Counted from the first letter of the stretch, positions 33,060 through 46,188 are shown. The stretch is DNA of 64,000 nt from Diplosphaera chodatii (GCA_032358165.1 JAALGY010000032.1:1302001-1366000), one strand, 5' to 3'. A program made the numbers and translations. The notes: generated by a model from the letters alone, not told the origin.

Positions 33060-34922
33060 TCATGGTGCCAGACCAGACATCTCGGAAAGCTGTTGCCATA
33101 GCTTCTCGACGTCCTGCTGAGCGTACTGCGTGCTGCCGCCCCACAAGTGCTTTGCCTGCGGTTTGCGGTCGAGATAGAAGGCACCCGGCTGTAGCTTCTG
33201 TTGGTCCTGCATAGAACACCGTGACAGCAGTTTCAGGGACATCTCGAACTGTGTGCACTTCCTAATATCGCAAAATTGCATCATCTGTCCGACTGGCCAC
33301 CAAATGCGTTGTGGTGTTGACGCCAGCCACCGACACAGTCAAGCACGGCACACCTCTAGCGACAGCCATGTAGCAGTGTCACTACCCTGTTCCAGCGAGC
33401 GGATTTTCCCCTGCATCCGGTCAAACAGCCCGCCCATAGCCGTCCTGGCGCCAACTGTCTCGGTCCACCCTGGATGCATCGAGTAGCTGCCAATGCCGCT
33501 GCCCTGTCGGTGCCAGTGTGCCAGCAGTCATCACCTCTGTGCCCTACAGGCGGCCTGAGCACTCGGAGTATGCATGCTGACAGCTCAGAAGCATGCAAAT
33601 CATGCATTGATGAAGTGCAGCAACACATCACCTCCCACCGCCTCGCAAACTCCTCCGCATAAGCAGCCATCCGCCGTTTGTCCTTTGCATACTGCTTGGT
33701 GCCGTCATATTTGCTCACGTGCTCCATCTGGATATCGTCTACATCCAGCTTCTCTGCACATCAGGCAAGAGAATGGTGGACATGGCACGAGCTTTGTGAG
33801 GCCGTTCGTCGGCTGTCAGGGGAGCCATACTGCAGATGGCATGGTTCAACAAGTTGCAGACGAGCGCCTGCACTCGAAGAGCATGCAGGCACCGTGCTTT
33901 GAGAAGGGTCAGATGCTTAGCTGTTCAGTGTCGCACCAGTGTACATGCCGCCTGATGACATGAACATGACTCGTGAAGGTGCCGAGCGCTTCAGCACCGG
34001 CTCCAGCAGCCGCGTCAAGTGGAAAGCGCCCAGCGTGTTGGTCGCAAAGCTGAGCTCAAGGCCATCCGTGGACATGGCCTTGCCCTTGCTGGACTGCATC
34101 ATCACGCTGCTATTCGTTATGGACATACCTGTCAGAGATGAACCTATGTTGTACACACCATTGCACAACTGGTTGCATGCAGGCTCACCAGGATGCCGGC
34201 ATTGTTGACCAGCACGTGCAAGGGCGTGCCGCTGCGCTCATGCTCCGCCGCGAGAGAGCGCACGCTTTCCAGGCTGGAGATGTCGCACAAGCGCAGGTGC
34301 ACATCCTGATTGCCTGCAGCGAATCACGGGGGACTATCCATCGAGGGGTTGGCCTGCAGCAGCGCCCTTCTGCGGCAGGGACCGATGGGTTTACCTGCGA
34401 TGCATTCTAGGCCTAGCAGCTCTTGCCTGACGCATTGATAACCTTCTTGACGGCTATCCTGCCCTTCTCTTCGTTGCGGCACACCATCAGGAGGGTACAG
34501 TTGCGGGATGCAAGGTCCTGCAGATGATGCGATTACAGGTAATTGCATGTCATCAGGAGGGAAAGCTGCGCCACTGCCTCCGTGTATCCTGTGAGTGCAC
34601 AATCATGCATGCTGATGGCCATTGGCAGCCGCACCTGCGCAATCTGATAGCCAACGCCCTGGTTTGCACCAGTGACCATCACCACCTTGCCCTTGAGGTC
34701 CCTTTTCATCACGCTGCGGCACGTCATGTGTCAGCTGATGGCACCGAGGGGCAGGAACTGCCTGGGTGGGACATGCCGGCCGATCCACCGCACACTGCAC
34801 GCCATGGGATGCACAGGCATCCACCTGTTATCAAAGCCCTTTGCAGCCTTCTCATAGCCTCCACTCGTGAACTCAGAAGCTCCTTTCAGGAGGAATGCCC
34901 CGGTACGCCATAGGCTACCCAT
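33060..34922 (-). CDS. DHRS12-like short-chain dehydrogenase/reductase
   Basis: Eight minus-strand exons close in phase: 34922-34825, 34713-34635, 34517-34427, 34313-34189, 34093-33937, 33753-33632, 33503-33354 and 33206-33060, giving 322 residues from ATG 34922. NAD(P)-binding VMVTGANQGVGYQ (about 45-54), LVNNAGIL (124-131), FMSSGGMYT and the catalytic YAKDK (Tyr205, Lys209) are intact. The C-terminal SMHPGWTETVGARTAMGGLF, then SDTATWLSLE and GAFYLDRKPQAKHLWG, are diagnostic of DHRS12/SDR40C rather than other SDRs. The physiological substrate of this family is uncertain. One intron starts with GC in strong context (TCAG|gcaaga at 34426). An open frame through 34093-34168 looks coding but fails the phase test, so I treat it as intron. 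Confidence 0.9.
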
Positions 34923-35554
34923 GCTCTCGGCAAGGCATGCACTTCAGATGTTGTTGCAGCGGCAGTGCGCCACTGCCCTGGTATTCATTTGTCGCGATGC
35001 AATGTCGTCACAGTAACGCTGTCAAACAGCCATGACAGGCTGACAGACTTTGTACAGATGCGAAAGCAGATTTGCACGTGACACAATGCTATAGGCAACA
35101 GGCATGCCAAATGCGGTCGGCCCATCTTGTAGTCAGCAGGAAGCAGGGGGAAGGAATTGTGGGCATGCATAGTCGGCCCTGCATTGACAACCGGTGCAGG
35201 GAGCACCAACTGTGAACAAGTTACCCCAAATGTATCGTGCTCACAGGTACTTTCCAGGAGCGAGCCAACCAAAAACCACCGAAAACCATCAAATGACAAA
35301 TGAAACTGCAACAGTTCTCCAGGAAACCGTGTAATGCGCTAATGCTCGGCCGGCCGAAAGGATAGCACGTCACAGGAAAAGAGTGGCGCGGGAAGAAACC
35401 CAGCATCCAGTGGCAATTAGCTCCCCAGTCCTCCCAATACTCTGCTAAAGCGTTCAGGTGCACGCACTGCGCTCGCCCTGCACTGATCTAGCCTGCCTCT
35501 GACTACAGTGATCCTGAGACTGCTGTCATTGTACAGTACTCTGCATTACCTATG
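34923..35554. other. Intergenic spacer, tandem minus-strand genes
   Basis: This 632-bp stretch between the DHRS12-like start and the WD40-RRM stop should hold the DHRS12 promoter and the other gene's 3' UTR. Open frames here lack any domain. Confidence 0.45.
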
Positions 35555-38500
35555 TCAAGCTTGCTCCGCTTCTGCTGCTGGCCTCGCGAAATCCTGCTCT
35601 GCAACCGCCCTCGGCTGCGTGTCCAGCACAACAGCAGCACCCAGCTCGGGCGCAAGCTGCGCTGCTGACTCCGGTGGCGACAAGCCGGCGGCCGGCGCAT
35701 CAGCCGACACCCCAATCGCCTCAGCTGCCGTTGGGTGCTGCTGCCTTGCAGGGTCGGGGGACGCCGATGCATCATTGGCGCCTGGCTGTGTCTGCTGGCC
35801 GCTGTGCTCGGCTGCCGCCACTCCCTGCCGCGCCCGCTCCACCAGCTGCTGCCGCTGCTCCGCTGCAAACTGCTGCTTGGCGGCAGACAACCGCATCTGC
35901 TGCTGCTGCGCCGCCGTCAGGGGCTTCCCGTTCTGCAGCTGCTCCAGCGTCTCGGGGCCCTGCTCCTCGTCCTGCCGCACATGCAGCGGCTGCTGCTCGC
36001 CCGCATCCGCTGCGGGTGCAGCGTCCGGCTGTGCAGCTGCGGCGGGTGCGAGCAGGTGCACCGCCGACGCCGCCCGCGCCGCCGACTGGGCAGTGACCTG
36101 CTGCATCTGCGTGCAGCGCAACAACGAATGGTCAGACTGACGCGATCCTCACATCGCCCTGCTGACACTGCTAGGCGCTTTTGTGTGTGAGTACTAGCAA
36201 TTGCTCTGCTGGCGCTCATGACAGGTGCTGCCATTTGGATGACACTTGGTGTGAATGCCTGCCAGCCGCCTGGCTGGCATCACAGATGTTGGAGGATGCT
36301 GTCAACCATGGTGTGATGCACACACAGAACCTCACATGCTTTCGTACAGACTACTACACCCTGTCCCAGTTGGTCCAGTGAGTGCCCTTCGCAGCTTGTC
36401 ACTGACCTCAAAGTACACAGAATGCAGGACTGTGTGTTTGCTGTGAACCCTGCAAAGGCACGAATTACCACATATGCTGGACTGCAGCACACCTGTGCCT
36501 GCGTTTCACGTGTCGAGGGCCCGACCTTGAGAACGTTGTCCCCAAATGGGCCGTGCAGCACTGCACCCCCCATGTTTACCATCGCAGACGCCGCACATGA
36601 TGCGTACGCAAATGTCAAGAATGCAAAGCCACGCGACTCCCCGTTCATGTTTTCCCGCACAACCTGTGAACATGCATCAGCACATGACCAATACCTTCTG
36701 TCGTATAAAGCAATCACACGGCAGCACATGTTGACCATCAGTGCTCCGCCACAGCCCGAGCACTGGTAGTGGATCATCAGTCGAGAGCCAGTCGCAGGCC
36801 GGGCCAACCAGCTTGACCTCACCTCGCACGCGGTGATGGAGCCAATGTGCTGAAAGGCTGTCTGCAGGATGTGCTCATCGACGGCAGGCGGCAGGTTGCC
36901 CACGTAGACGGTGGTGACAGGCACAGCCACGTCCACGGCATTGGACCGTGGCTCCGTGCTGTTGGTCTGTTCATGGTCAAAGCATCAGCTGGTTGGTTTG
37001 AAATGCATTCGCGGGGCCTTGCATATTGTGAGCGTGTTGGGCACGCCAATCTGCAGTGGCAGTGCGCACAGCAACAACACCGTGCAGCGTCACCAGCTGG
37101 AGAGACGAGCAGCTGCTGGACACCTCCAGGGACGGCTGCTCAGGCGATCCGACTTTGGTGCCGTTGGTAGCCCTGGCACGGGAGCTGCGCTTGCCCCCAC
37201 GGCTACGCTGTCCTGTTCATGCAGGTATGCAGCAGCATCATTGTGATTAGCTTGCGAATTGCATGATGGCCAGCACTGTGCCAAGCCGTTGCATCTCACA
37301 CGCGCCCGGCAGCACTGATCTTAACCAAACACTTGCTGTGGTGACAATGTACCTGCGCCATTGCCTGTCGTGACGGCAGAGGGGGTGCTGGCAACGCCGT
37401 TGGTGAGGGGCGTAAAGTCGTTATAGGTCGATGACGGCGACATCGGTGGCGTGCCGCTCGGGTACGGCTGTGGTGGCGACGCGTGCCACGTTGGTGACTG
37501 CGGTACCGAGGGGTAACCCTGCCCAAGGTCGCAAGGCAGGCCGTCAGCCAGTAACAGTCAGCCAAACTGGCTTTCCTGGAACAATCTCGGGAGGGACTTC
37601 CTCACAGAAGCCCCTCTGCAATGCCTGCCAATAACACAAACAGCATGCCACTGGCCCTGCTGAGTCAAGTGCCAGCGTCTTCATCACAGCATGCTGGACG
37701 TTCACCTGGTACATGCCAGGTGGCAGATACCCAGCTGGTGAGTAAGGGGCCCAGGCCCCGTTCATCGGCATTGGGCCATGCACGAACACTGGCATGGATG
37801 CCGCCGGGGGGTGCATGTAGGCTACCGGCGGGCCCATCATGTATGGGGACTGGGGGTGACCTGCAGAGGCCAGTGCGTCCGTCGCTCAACCAAGATTGGT
37901 GATGTGAGGTATTAAGCGTCCATCGAGACATGCAAGCAGGTTCGCCTGTCAACGTGCCAACCGGTCAACGTTTGCCAAGCTTTGCAGAAGAGGTGGTGCT
38001 GGACGCGCACCTGGGCTGTGTGGCATCACCATGCCGCCTGACACGAAGGTGGGCGAAGGCGGCGTCTGCTGCACGCAGCCCGGCACGAACATGCCATAGG
38101 GCGCTGGTGAGCCGCTGTGCGGCCAGTGCCCGTTCATGGCACCATTCTGCGGCCAGTGCCCATTCATGGCAGCGTTCTGAGGTGGGAAGTGGGGCGTGGA
38201 CGGTGCGGACTGCGCATGCGCGGCCCCCACCGCGAGGTTGCTGCTGCTTGACCACCGGCGCTGGAAGTCTGGGTTGCTGCCATGCATGGCGCCAACGCTG
38301 TCGGCCAGGCTGCTGGAGCTGCCCCGCCGGTTGCCCCGGCGCGGGCGGCTGCTGCGTGCCGAGGGCGGCGTGGGCGGCGGCTGCGGCGCCTCACCAGCTT
38401 CCGGCACCGGCGCCGCGGAGCAGGGCGGGAAGGGGCCCTGGTCGGCTGAGCAGAGCGGCAGCACGGATCGCACCGGCGACTCCAGGGCATGCGTCACGTG

Positions 38501-41100
38501 CGCTTCGTCGGTGGTGGCGGAGCTGCCGCCCCGCTGGCTGCTGGCCGGTGAAGGCGCTGAGCCGTTGGCATGCTCGGCGGCAGGGGCGCCGTTTTCCAGA
38601 AGCCCTCCTGCAGAGCCGCCGGAGCCTGGCTGCTGCACAGCGGCGAGCTCTGCCGCCACGCAGCCGCCGCCCTGGGGTGCCGAAGCAGACCTGAGGGAGC
38701 GGCCGCTGCGGGGCGGGTGGCCCTGCCTGGGGGCCGGTGCAGCAGCGCCGTTCACCTGGGTGGCTGCCGCCAGTGCAGCGGCCGCGCTGCGCTTCGCGGC
38801 GGCCAGGTTGCCTTCGGCATGGCAGCTGCTGGGGGCGGGCGGCCTGCGGTGGTAGGCTTCGCCGTTGGCCCGCTGGCCCTGCAGCTGGGGAGCTGAGGCA
38901 GATGCGGCTGGCGCCTTGGTCAGTGAGGGCAGTGGCGCTGCCTGCTCTTGGGTGTCCGCTGCAGGGGCGTGGCCAGCGGCAGCGCCTGGCCAGCTGACTA
39001 CCCTGCCGTCATGGCACCCCGCTGCCAACGCGCCCGTCGACAGCCATGCCACCGCCGACACCCGGCAGTCGCAGCAGTCCGCAAACTGGCTGACGGTCGC
39101 ACGCAACACTGGCTGCAGCTGGGTCCCCGGCGCAGCGCACGCCACATCGTACACTAGCACCTGCCCATGGGTTGCTCCAGTGGCCTACAGCACACAGGCC
39201 CCAAGCATTGCACCGTGGGGTTGCATGGGGGTTCTCAAGCACGCAAATGCGCTGAGCTGCAGTGCAATAGCGTAGGACGAGGGTGTACCAGCATTTGCAA
39301 CGACTCGTGGAACGCTACAGCCGTGATGCGGGCCAGCCGCTGGTGGCCACAGCACACCGTGGGCGCTGGCACACCGCTTCCCGTCGCGCAGCCTCCCTCA
39401 CCACTGAGGTCCCTGAGTCCGACAGAGAGCTGATGTCAGCAGCTTAGGCAGAACGGTGGAAAACGAACACTGAGACTGACACACTCGGCACACTCAATCC
39501 CCAGCATTGCGACACACGCACCACAGTGCAACAGTGGCGCCATCAGACACCGCCAGCCGCTGGGACGTAGCATCCCATGCCACGTCCTCCACCTGCAGCA
39601 CGACGGCACTCTGGGGCACTGGATAGCGCAGCAGCATGACGCCAGGCTGCACCTGAGCTCATTAGAACACACATGCGAGGTGCGCACCGCAGCATCGTGT
39701 GGCAGCTTGTGCAGCAGACGAGCAGAGCCGACGGCGTCGTCTGCAGATCCCAGAGTCCACACCAACACCTGCGTGAGCACGGTGCGGTGCTCACACAAAC
39801 GGCCTGCCCGTGCAAGACATCCTGCAGGCCGGACCAAGTCCGTTATGTCCGGTCAAACACATATACTACTATCTAGGCCCAGCGCTCGCCTGGCCGTCGG
39901 TCGAGCCGGCAGCAAGCAGAGCGCCGCTTGGCGACGCTGCCAGGCAGGTGTACTCGGAGGCCCGCTGGCTGTCCGGCAGCCCTTGGGCCGGGCAGGCGTC
40001 GTGTGGCTGCCAAAACTGTACGTCCCGGCTGCTGGCGCAGCATAAATGCTGTCCGGCCCAGCACATGACCAGCGGCTCGCCGCCGGGCTGCAGGAGGACA
40101 TCCTGCCGCACCCTGTGCTGCTCGTCGACCGTCAGCAGCCGCCTGCGGGCAGATCAGACCACTGGTCGTGTCATCGTCTTAAGTTCTCCATGAGTGCCAA
40201 TCTGCCCGTTGAGGGCTCACAGGGCAGCACACACCGGCTAGCATGCCCTCAGCCGCACAGTGCCCTCACGACAAGCCTGCACGTGTCTGTGCGGCGCTGC
40301 AGGCGTAACACTCGCCGCTGAGAAACTTCATCCAGCTGGCGACTACCGCGCCCGCTGCGGGCGCCAGCAGGCAGCGGCGGTGACAACAAGAGCCCGGCTG
40401 CGCACCCAGATCGGATCAGGTACCTATCTACTCACCCTCACGGCCGTGTAGGGCCCGAACCGGCTGCCAGATCACCGCACTATCACGAGATCAGCACTGG
40501 TGAAATATGAGGCGGTCGCCTCCTACGCGCAGGCGTGCGGCCTTCCCGCCCGGCCTTAACAACAGCATCCAAGAAACGCACAAGAACCGATCAACCCCGC
40601 CCAGGCTGCGGACCAGGATGGGTTGCCCCAGTTTACGTGCAGAGGCCCAGTCGCCCGTCAGACCCGAGGGACTCAGCACCTGGTGTGCCGTCGCAGACCT
40701 GCAGCATGCATGGGGCTGAGGGGTTGTGATCGAATGGGAATGGTCACCTGCCGCACGCCAGCGCGAGGCACCCAAGCGGACCTCCACACGCCCTGCCCAC
40801 GCCGTCCCCGCTGGCCACCGAGTCGAGAAACAGGTCCTCGGCCGCCACACCGCTGCCTGACGTCTTCAAGATGGTGCCGCCACCAGTCGGCTCCAGAAAC
40901 GCCACGCTGCTGCCAAACTGTGCCGCTGCAACATGCTGGGCATCTGACCTCCAAACCAGGGTGCCATCGCTGCTGAGCACAGCTGCAGACCCCTCGTACA
41001 GCACGGCGACATGGCCACTGCGACCACAGCTGATGAGCTGGAGCACGGGGCTCTCAGCGTTGACGGTGAACCTCGGCTTCTGCACCGGGTTCCCCGACAT
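35555..41100 (-). CDS. Predicted WD40-like plus RRM protein with long disordered linker
   Basis: The ATG at 41100 (MSGNPVQKPRFTVNAES) begins beta-propeller-like sequence: AVLSSDGTLVWRSDA, then EYTCLAASPSGALLAAGSTD, VEDVAWDATSQRLAVSDGAT and RVSAVAWLSTGALAAGCHDG. Exon borders between 40.8 and 39.2 kb are only partly resolved. A 1,150-nt exon (39160-38011) runs from the last blade into Ser/Pro/Ala-rich sequence. Later exons join in phase: 37860-37706, 37518-37353, 37212-37094, 36966-36823, 36663-36493 and 36106-35555. The pair 36966/36663 encodes one RRM with RNP2 VYVGNL and RNP1 RGFAFLTF. The tail is Gln/Ala-rich. The model implies a cytoplasmic or nuclear RNA-binding scaffold. Two genes misjoined in the linker remain possible, although every junction from 39160 on is phase-consistent and no ATG-led promoter gap is seen. 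Confidence 0.6.
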
Positions 41101-41653
41101 GGGGGCCTCAATGGAGGGACCGCGCCGATTCGATGCGCAAGCGCACCATTGTGAGCTACGTCAGCAGACACATGTCGGGGTGTCACGACCTACGCCGCGC
41201 ATCGAACATTTGTTGCACGGCAAGCAGCTGCAGCATGACACAGCCCCTGCATCTACTGAGTTGGGCTTCCCACCCCTTCCCGACTACAATGCCCAAGGGG
41301 TATGCAAATACCCTTTGGCAAAACCCTGATCCGAAGATATGCCTCGGGTTTCAACGTATCTGCTGCAAGCCTCGCGGAACTGACGACTGCTTCAGGCGCT
41401 GCCATTCATACTGCAGGCTGGCCGTGCGCAGGCGCGACCGCTGGCAGCTGCGGCTCAATCCTGGCACCGTCAGCTTTTGCGCAACGCTGTCTCGCTTAAA
41501 CCTGCTTTGCAGCAGGCCGTTACCCGCGTGTCATACCTGCTGTATTGCGTTCGTTCGCACTTGTGTCACAGAGAGCGTGACACTGGCGTCAGACAGCCGC
41601 GCACCGATGTTTGCCCAGCCAACGCGCTGAGGACGTCCTTGCGCGGCGCCGGC
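41101..41653. promoter_or_regulatory. Divergent intergenic region (WD40-RRM / HA-repeat gene)
   Basis: The two ATGs are 553 bp apart and point away from each other. Promoters and 5' UTRs are expected here; no specific element is recognised. The plus-strand frame is open from about 41477, so a longer N-terminus is possible. Confidence 0.4.
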
Positions 41654-44600
41654 ATGGCCGCCTCGGCGCCGGCCCGGCACCTGGCAGCCGCCAACCTGCA
41701 GCAGCAGCTGCGGCGGTCGGCGACACCAAATCAGCGGCACCTTCAAGTGCACTTGTCACCGCCGCAGCCCCACCTACATCAGGCGGCACAACAACATGTG
41801 CACCCACCACAGCAGGCGCAGCAACAGCACCCACAACGCGTGCAACCGCAGCATCCAGCCGCACGGCGGAGGAGCAGCGCGCAGCCGTCGTCTGACGAGC
41901 ATGCGCCATCACTGCCAGTCGACCCGCTGCACAGCATGCAGCCTTGGACGGGGCAGGGTTCAGCAGCCGGCATCGAGGACCTGTTTGAGGACCTGGAGCA
42001 GCTGGACCACACGCCGATGGCCTCGGCGAGCAGTGCACCATCGTTGGCTTCCGGCAGCACAGCCAGCAGCGCACGGGTGGTGGGTGAGGTCGCCGCTGGT
42101 TCGGATCCTGCTGAGCTGCTAAGCGGGGCAGACGATCTGGCCGCTGAGGATGGCGACGGGGACGACGGTGGCGGCGGCAACGTGCCGGCCACCGAGCTCA
42201 TCTTCCGCTTCGAGCGCCGCGGCGATGGCTGGGGCGAGGAGATTTTCCCGCACCTGACCGTGGAGAACCGGCCGCTGGAGAAGAAGCAGCGTATCCGCCT
42301 CCGCAGCACGCAGCCGGACCCCTGGGAGGTGATATTTTGTTACGCATGTATCTGCAATGCCAAGCAGGTGTTGTGTCGACCAGCAGCGCCACATAGGTTG
42401 TTCTAAACGTGTGATACACTTGCAGGATGGCAGCCTGGAGCAGTTCCTAGCAGAGCTGGGCGTGCCGCACGACAGGGTGGACGCAACAGTCCAGGCAGCA
42501 GTCGTGTGGCGGGTGACGCCGGCCGGCCGGCCGCTCATCGACCGCCGCCGCCGCTCGCGCGTGGAGCGGAACGTGCACAGCGTCACCGAGCACCTCATCA
42601 ACGAGTGCAACCTCACGAAAGGTGCCCATATTTGGTTGCTCACCAACTGATGGTTCCCAAATTCTGGATCCCTTGATGCTTTCCAGCATAGCATGTTGTA
42701 CCATGTATCTGGCAATGTCTTGCCGTCTGTTCATATGGCCAGCTGATCGTGTGTCACTGCTTGACCTGGACTTTCGAACGTCTGCTGCAGGGGAGGTGGC
42801 GCAGCTGTTGATGGACCTGCCGCAGGTGCTGCTGTGCAAGCCGTCGCACAATGACCGCTTCGACCGCCGTGTCGTCAGCCTGGCAGCCTTCCGCTTTCGC
42901 TATGGCCATGTCATTGTTCCCGAGGTTTGTCATCACTCGACCAAATGAAAAGCTGTCGTAAAACTCAGTACGAGATTTCAGTTCCTTGTCTTTGAGAGTT
43001 TGCAGCAGGGGTCGAGGCTTGCATCCTGCCCTGTTACAATGCAACATGTGATGCTGCTGCAGGACTGGGAGGACATGCCAGAGCTGGCACCCTGGATGCA
43101 GCGCATGCGTGTCTCGCGCGCTCAGGGCAGCATGTCGGTCGAGCGGCAACAGGTGTTCTAGCGCACACTGTGTGGGTGTTGTGGCTGTTCACCAGCCAGC
43201 TGCACCACAGCTGCAGGGGAACATGTGCCGTCAGCAACAGGCCCTCACACTGCTGTTTGTATGAACTGCCGCATGACTTTCACGTGAGATCCTGCTGCTG
43301 CAGATTTTGGAGGGGCTGGGGTTCGAGTTCGGCGAGGTCGCGCAGATCACGGACGACTGGGAGATGCACTTCGACCAGCTGCTTGACTGGCTGCTGTGGC
43401 TGGAGGCCGACGATGACGCCTCCAACCTGAGCCACAGCATTGGCTGGTGCATGGCTTGCCTACCTGGATCCATTAAACTGTCTGGCGCACATCACAGACC
43501 CTTGTGTTTCATGTGTGATGCGTAAGCTACAATGGTTGGGCTCACCACAAATGCTTGGGCGACATACATTGCGCAGGTGCGGGGCGGACTGGGGGGCGCG
43601 CGGCGGGCGCACCGCCCGGGAGCTGGCGCTGTGGGTGCAGCTGCAGCGGGAGCTGCGGCACCGCGGCCTGCTGCAGCCCGTGGCAGAGCACCGTCTCAAC
43701 ACCATCGGCATGCAGTGGCAGCCTGAGGTAATCTGGCATATTTGACAAGCGGACTGCATGCATGGGAGTATGTGTGAGTTCATCGTCTAGGCTCAAGTGA
43801 GATGTGCTCGACTGCGCAGGATTGTCGACAGGAGGACCGGCGGTGGATGTCACGGATGGGGCGAGTGATGTTCCTGGTGGAGCGCACCCGCCGCACGCGG
43901 CCCAACGATGTTGCGACTGTGACGGCTGCCACAGCAGAGCAGGTGAGCCCACATCTGTGCATCAACTGCTGCTAGCGTCATCTACACAAGGCTGCAAAGA
44001 TGCTTCAGCCATGCCGTAGCCTGCCAATGTTGTGTTTGACCAGCTTGGTGGACGAATGCAGGAGTTGGAACCATTTCGCTTCGAGGACCTGCTGTGCGGG
44101 CGGCCGCAGCCCCGTCCAGACATCCCAGCGCTCCTGCAGCACCAGAAGCGTGAACAGCCGCCGGTGAGCAGGCAACTTGCCTGCGGTGACTGGATGCTGG
44201 ATGCAGTGTCAACTCACACAAGCAAGGTCACCTCATAACCGCAAGATGGATGTCACCTCATAACCGCAAGATGGACGTCACCTCATAAACTGCAAGGTAA
44301 CCTTTGGCTCAGGGGCCGCCGCGCAAGGTCGGGAGACCGCTGCTGCAGCGGTCGGGGGGCGCGGGGGCGCTGACCACTGCGGAGGTGGTTGCGCAGAGGC
44401 GTGCCGCGCTGCGGATGGTGAAGCTGGAGCCTGGCACCGGCTACTGGCTCGCCAAGCAGCGCTGGCTCTGGCGCTACAACAGGTGATGCAGTGGCGCAAT
44501 GTCATGCGTCACGGTGGCTGAACGTGCTGACGTAAGACTGTGCATACAACTATTGAAAGCAACCTCCAATCTGCCCCATGCAGATTGTTGTTCTTCGCTG

Positions 44601-46188
44601 ATACGAGCCTGTTACAGGGTGATAATGGTGGCCGCAAGCTGCCTGGACCCAATGTGGCTGACAGGATTTCGGGCACTGCGCAGGCTACCGCAGGAGCGCC
44701 TGGCCATGCTGCTGCTGGCGGGAGTGGACATGAATGTCACCACCCCTGCCGAGTGGCTTGCAGACGCGCACGCTGCCGCACACTTTGTCACCGGCGGCTG
44801 CTGTGCGGCGGTGCCGCCCCCACCCTGGCCCACCCACCGGGACCACCAGCAGCAGCTGGACGGGCGCAGCGCCAGCAGCTCAATACCAGGGTGGCCACGT
44901 GCCGCGAAGGACAGAGCCCTGCAGCTGCGATGGGGCGTGACCCACGACCTATTGCAGGCGCAGCAGCAGGCACTCCTGCGGCCGCCCAGCCCTGTGGCGG
45001 TGCGGCGCTGGGTGCTGACACAGAAGGTGCTCGTCGAGCAGCGGCGTCTCAGCAGCGCGCAGTTCCGCTACCTCACCATGCTGGGTGAGACATACCTGCT
45101 GCATGGCGTCCCGCAGTAACCCTGCGGACTTCCACCTAGCCTACCAGCAGATTGTTGAGGTGGACATCTGTCTGATGGTTCCACAAAGTGTGGGTCGCAG
45201 CAGGCACAGGCCACAGCTGCTGAGGTACCCTCGATTGGTCAATGCAGGCATAACATGGATGCTGTCGGACCAGGTCGTTGCGATGCGGCCAAGCCTGTGG
45301 GCTGCCCAGTACGAGCGGCTTGCGCATACAGCCCTGACAAACTCGGCTACAGCCTTCCCAGTGCCCCGCCCCGCTCTCCCTGCTGCTGCGCTGCGCGAGT
45401 GGCTGTCGCATCAGAAGGGCCTGCATGCCCTTGGTGAGGCTCTCTGCATTACTGCTGTGGGTCCCCCTCTGACATTGAACCTTGGTGTTGCATTGCAGTA
45501 AGCCAGACGACCAGACGACCTTCTTGCATGGGCTCATGTGTGATGTTATGCTGTACGCCCCCATAAATGCTCGGGGGTAAAGCAGCCACATCTGTGTTCC
45601 CTGCCTGCTGCAGGGCTGCTGACGCCAAAGCAGGTGGAGCTGCTCGAGCGGCTGTGTGTGCGGTGGCAGCGGCCGCTGACGGCGTCCGAGTCGCGCTGGG
45701 CTGTGTGCTTTGCGCACCTCGTCGCCTTTGCTCGCCGCCACGGCCACTGCCAGGTGACCCAGTGTTCACATGCTGCCTCCGGACCTGTGTGCGAGCCACG
45801 CCACACACCAGTTGCAATGGATCCATCAAGCAGCACACATGGCACACATGGCACTCGGAGCTCACGCACTGAGCGTCTTGGTGTTCTGTGAACGCAGGTG
45901 CCCAGCGACATCGGGGTGCTGGCGGACTGGCTGGCGCATCAGATGGCTCTGTGGCGGGGCGGCCTGCTGCCGGCGACGAGGCAGGCGCAGCTGCGGGCGC
46001 TGGGGGCGGTGCTCAGCGCCGAGTCAGCAGCGGGCGCACCTTCAGCTGCAGCCACAGCACCGGCAGCGTCACCGGCGACAGCGCCAGCAGCAGCGCGAGG
46101 CGGGACCCGCGCTGCCTCGAGCTCCGGCCGGCCGGCGGCGCGGCGCAAGGCCACACCTCCCCGCAAGCCGCTGGCACAGCAGGCTTGA
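41654..46188 (+). CDS. Multi-repeat helicase-associated (HA) domain protein
   Basis: Thirteen exons close in phase: 41654-42328, 42426-42621, 42791-42924, 43063-43152, 43304-43446, 43577-43727, 43820-43942, 44062-44163, 44313-44482, 44618-45084, 45248-45433, 45614-45753 and 45898-46188, about 955 residues. The first exon is His/Gln/Pro-rich, possibly a transit or disordered segment. Helicase-associated repeats (W...L..F...GH..VP......L..W...QR......L......L...GF.W) are clear: FRYGHVIVPEDW with WMQRMR and LEGLGFEF; ELALWVQLQRELRHRGLL with LNTIGMQW; LREWLSHQKGLHALG with LCVRW; and RRHGHCQVPSDIG with WLAHQ. HA domains are thought to bind nucleic acid. No DEAD-box or other helicase motif is visible. 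The C-terminus is Ala/Arg/Pro-rich and basic. An exact role is unknown. Confidence 0.8.
44227..44297 (+). repeat. Intronic tandem repeat, 25 bp x 2.8
   Basis: Nearly identical 25-bp units beginning GTCACCTCATAACCGCAAG lie in the intron between the HA-gene exons 44062-44163 and 44313-44482. The third unit degenerates into the 3' splice region. Confidence 0.85.

Noticed and set aside
34094..34168. Apparent coding extension of the DHRS12-like exon (MSITNSSVMMQ)
   Set aside because: Including it breaks the reading phase with the exon ending in NNAGIL; the acceptor at 34094 restores phase and matches the family.
41589..42074. Long Ala/Arg-rich open frame on the minus strand opposite the HA gene's first exon
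   Set aside because: It mirrors a GC-rich coding exon; the plus-strand frame continues in phase into HA repeats, whereas this frame has no domain and no splice continuity.
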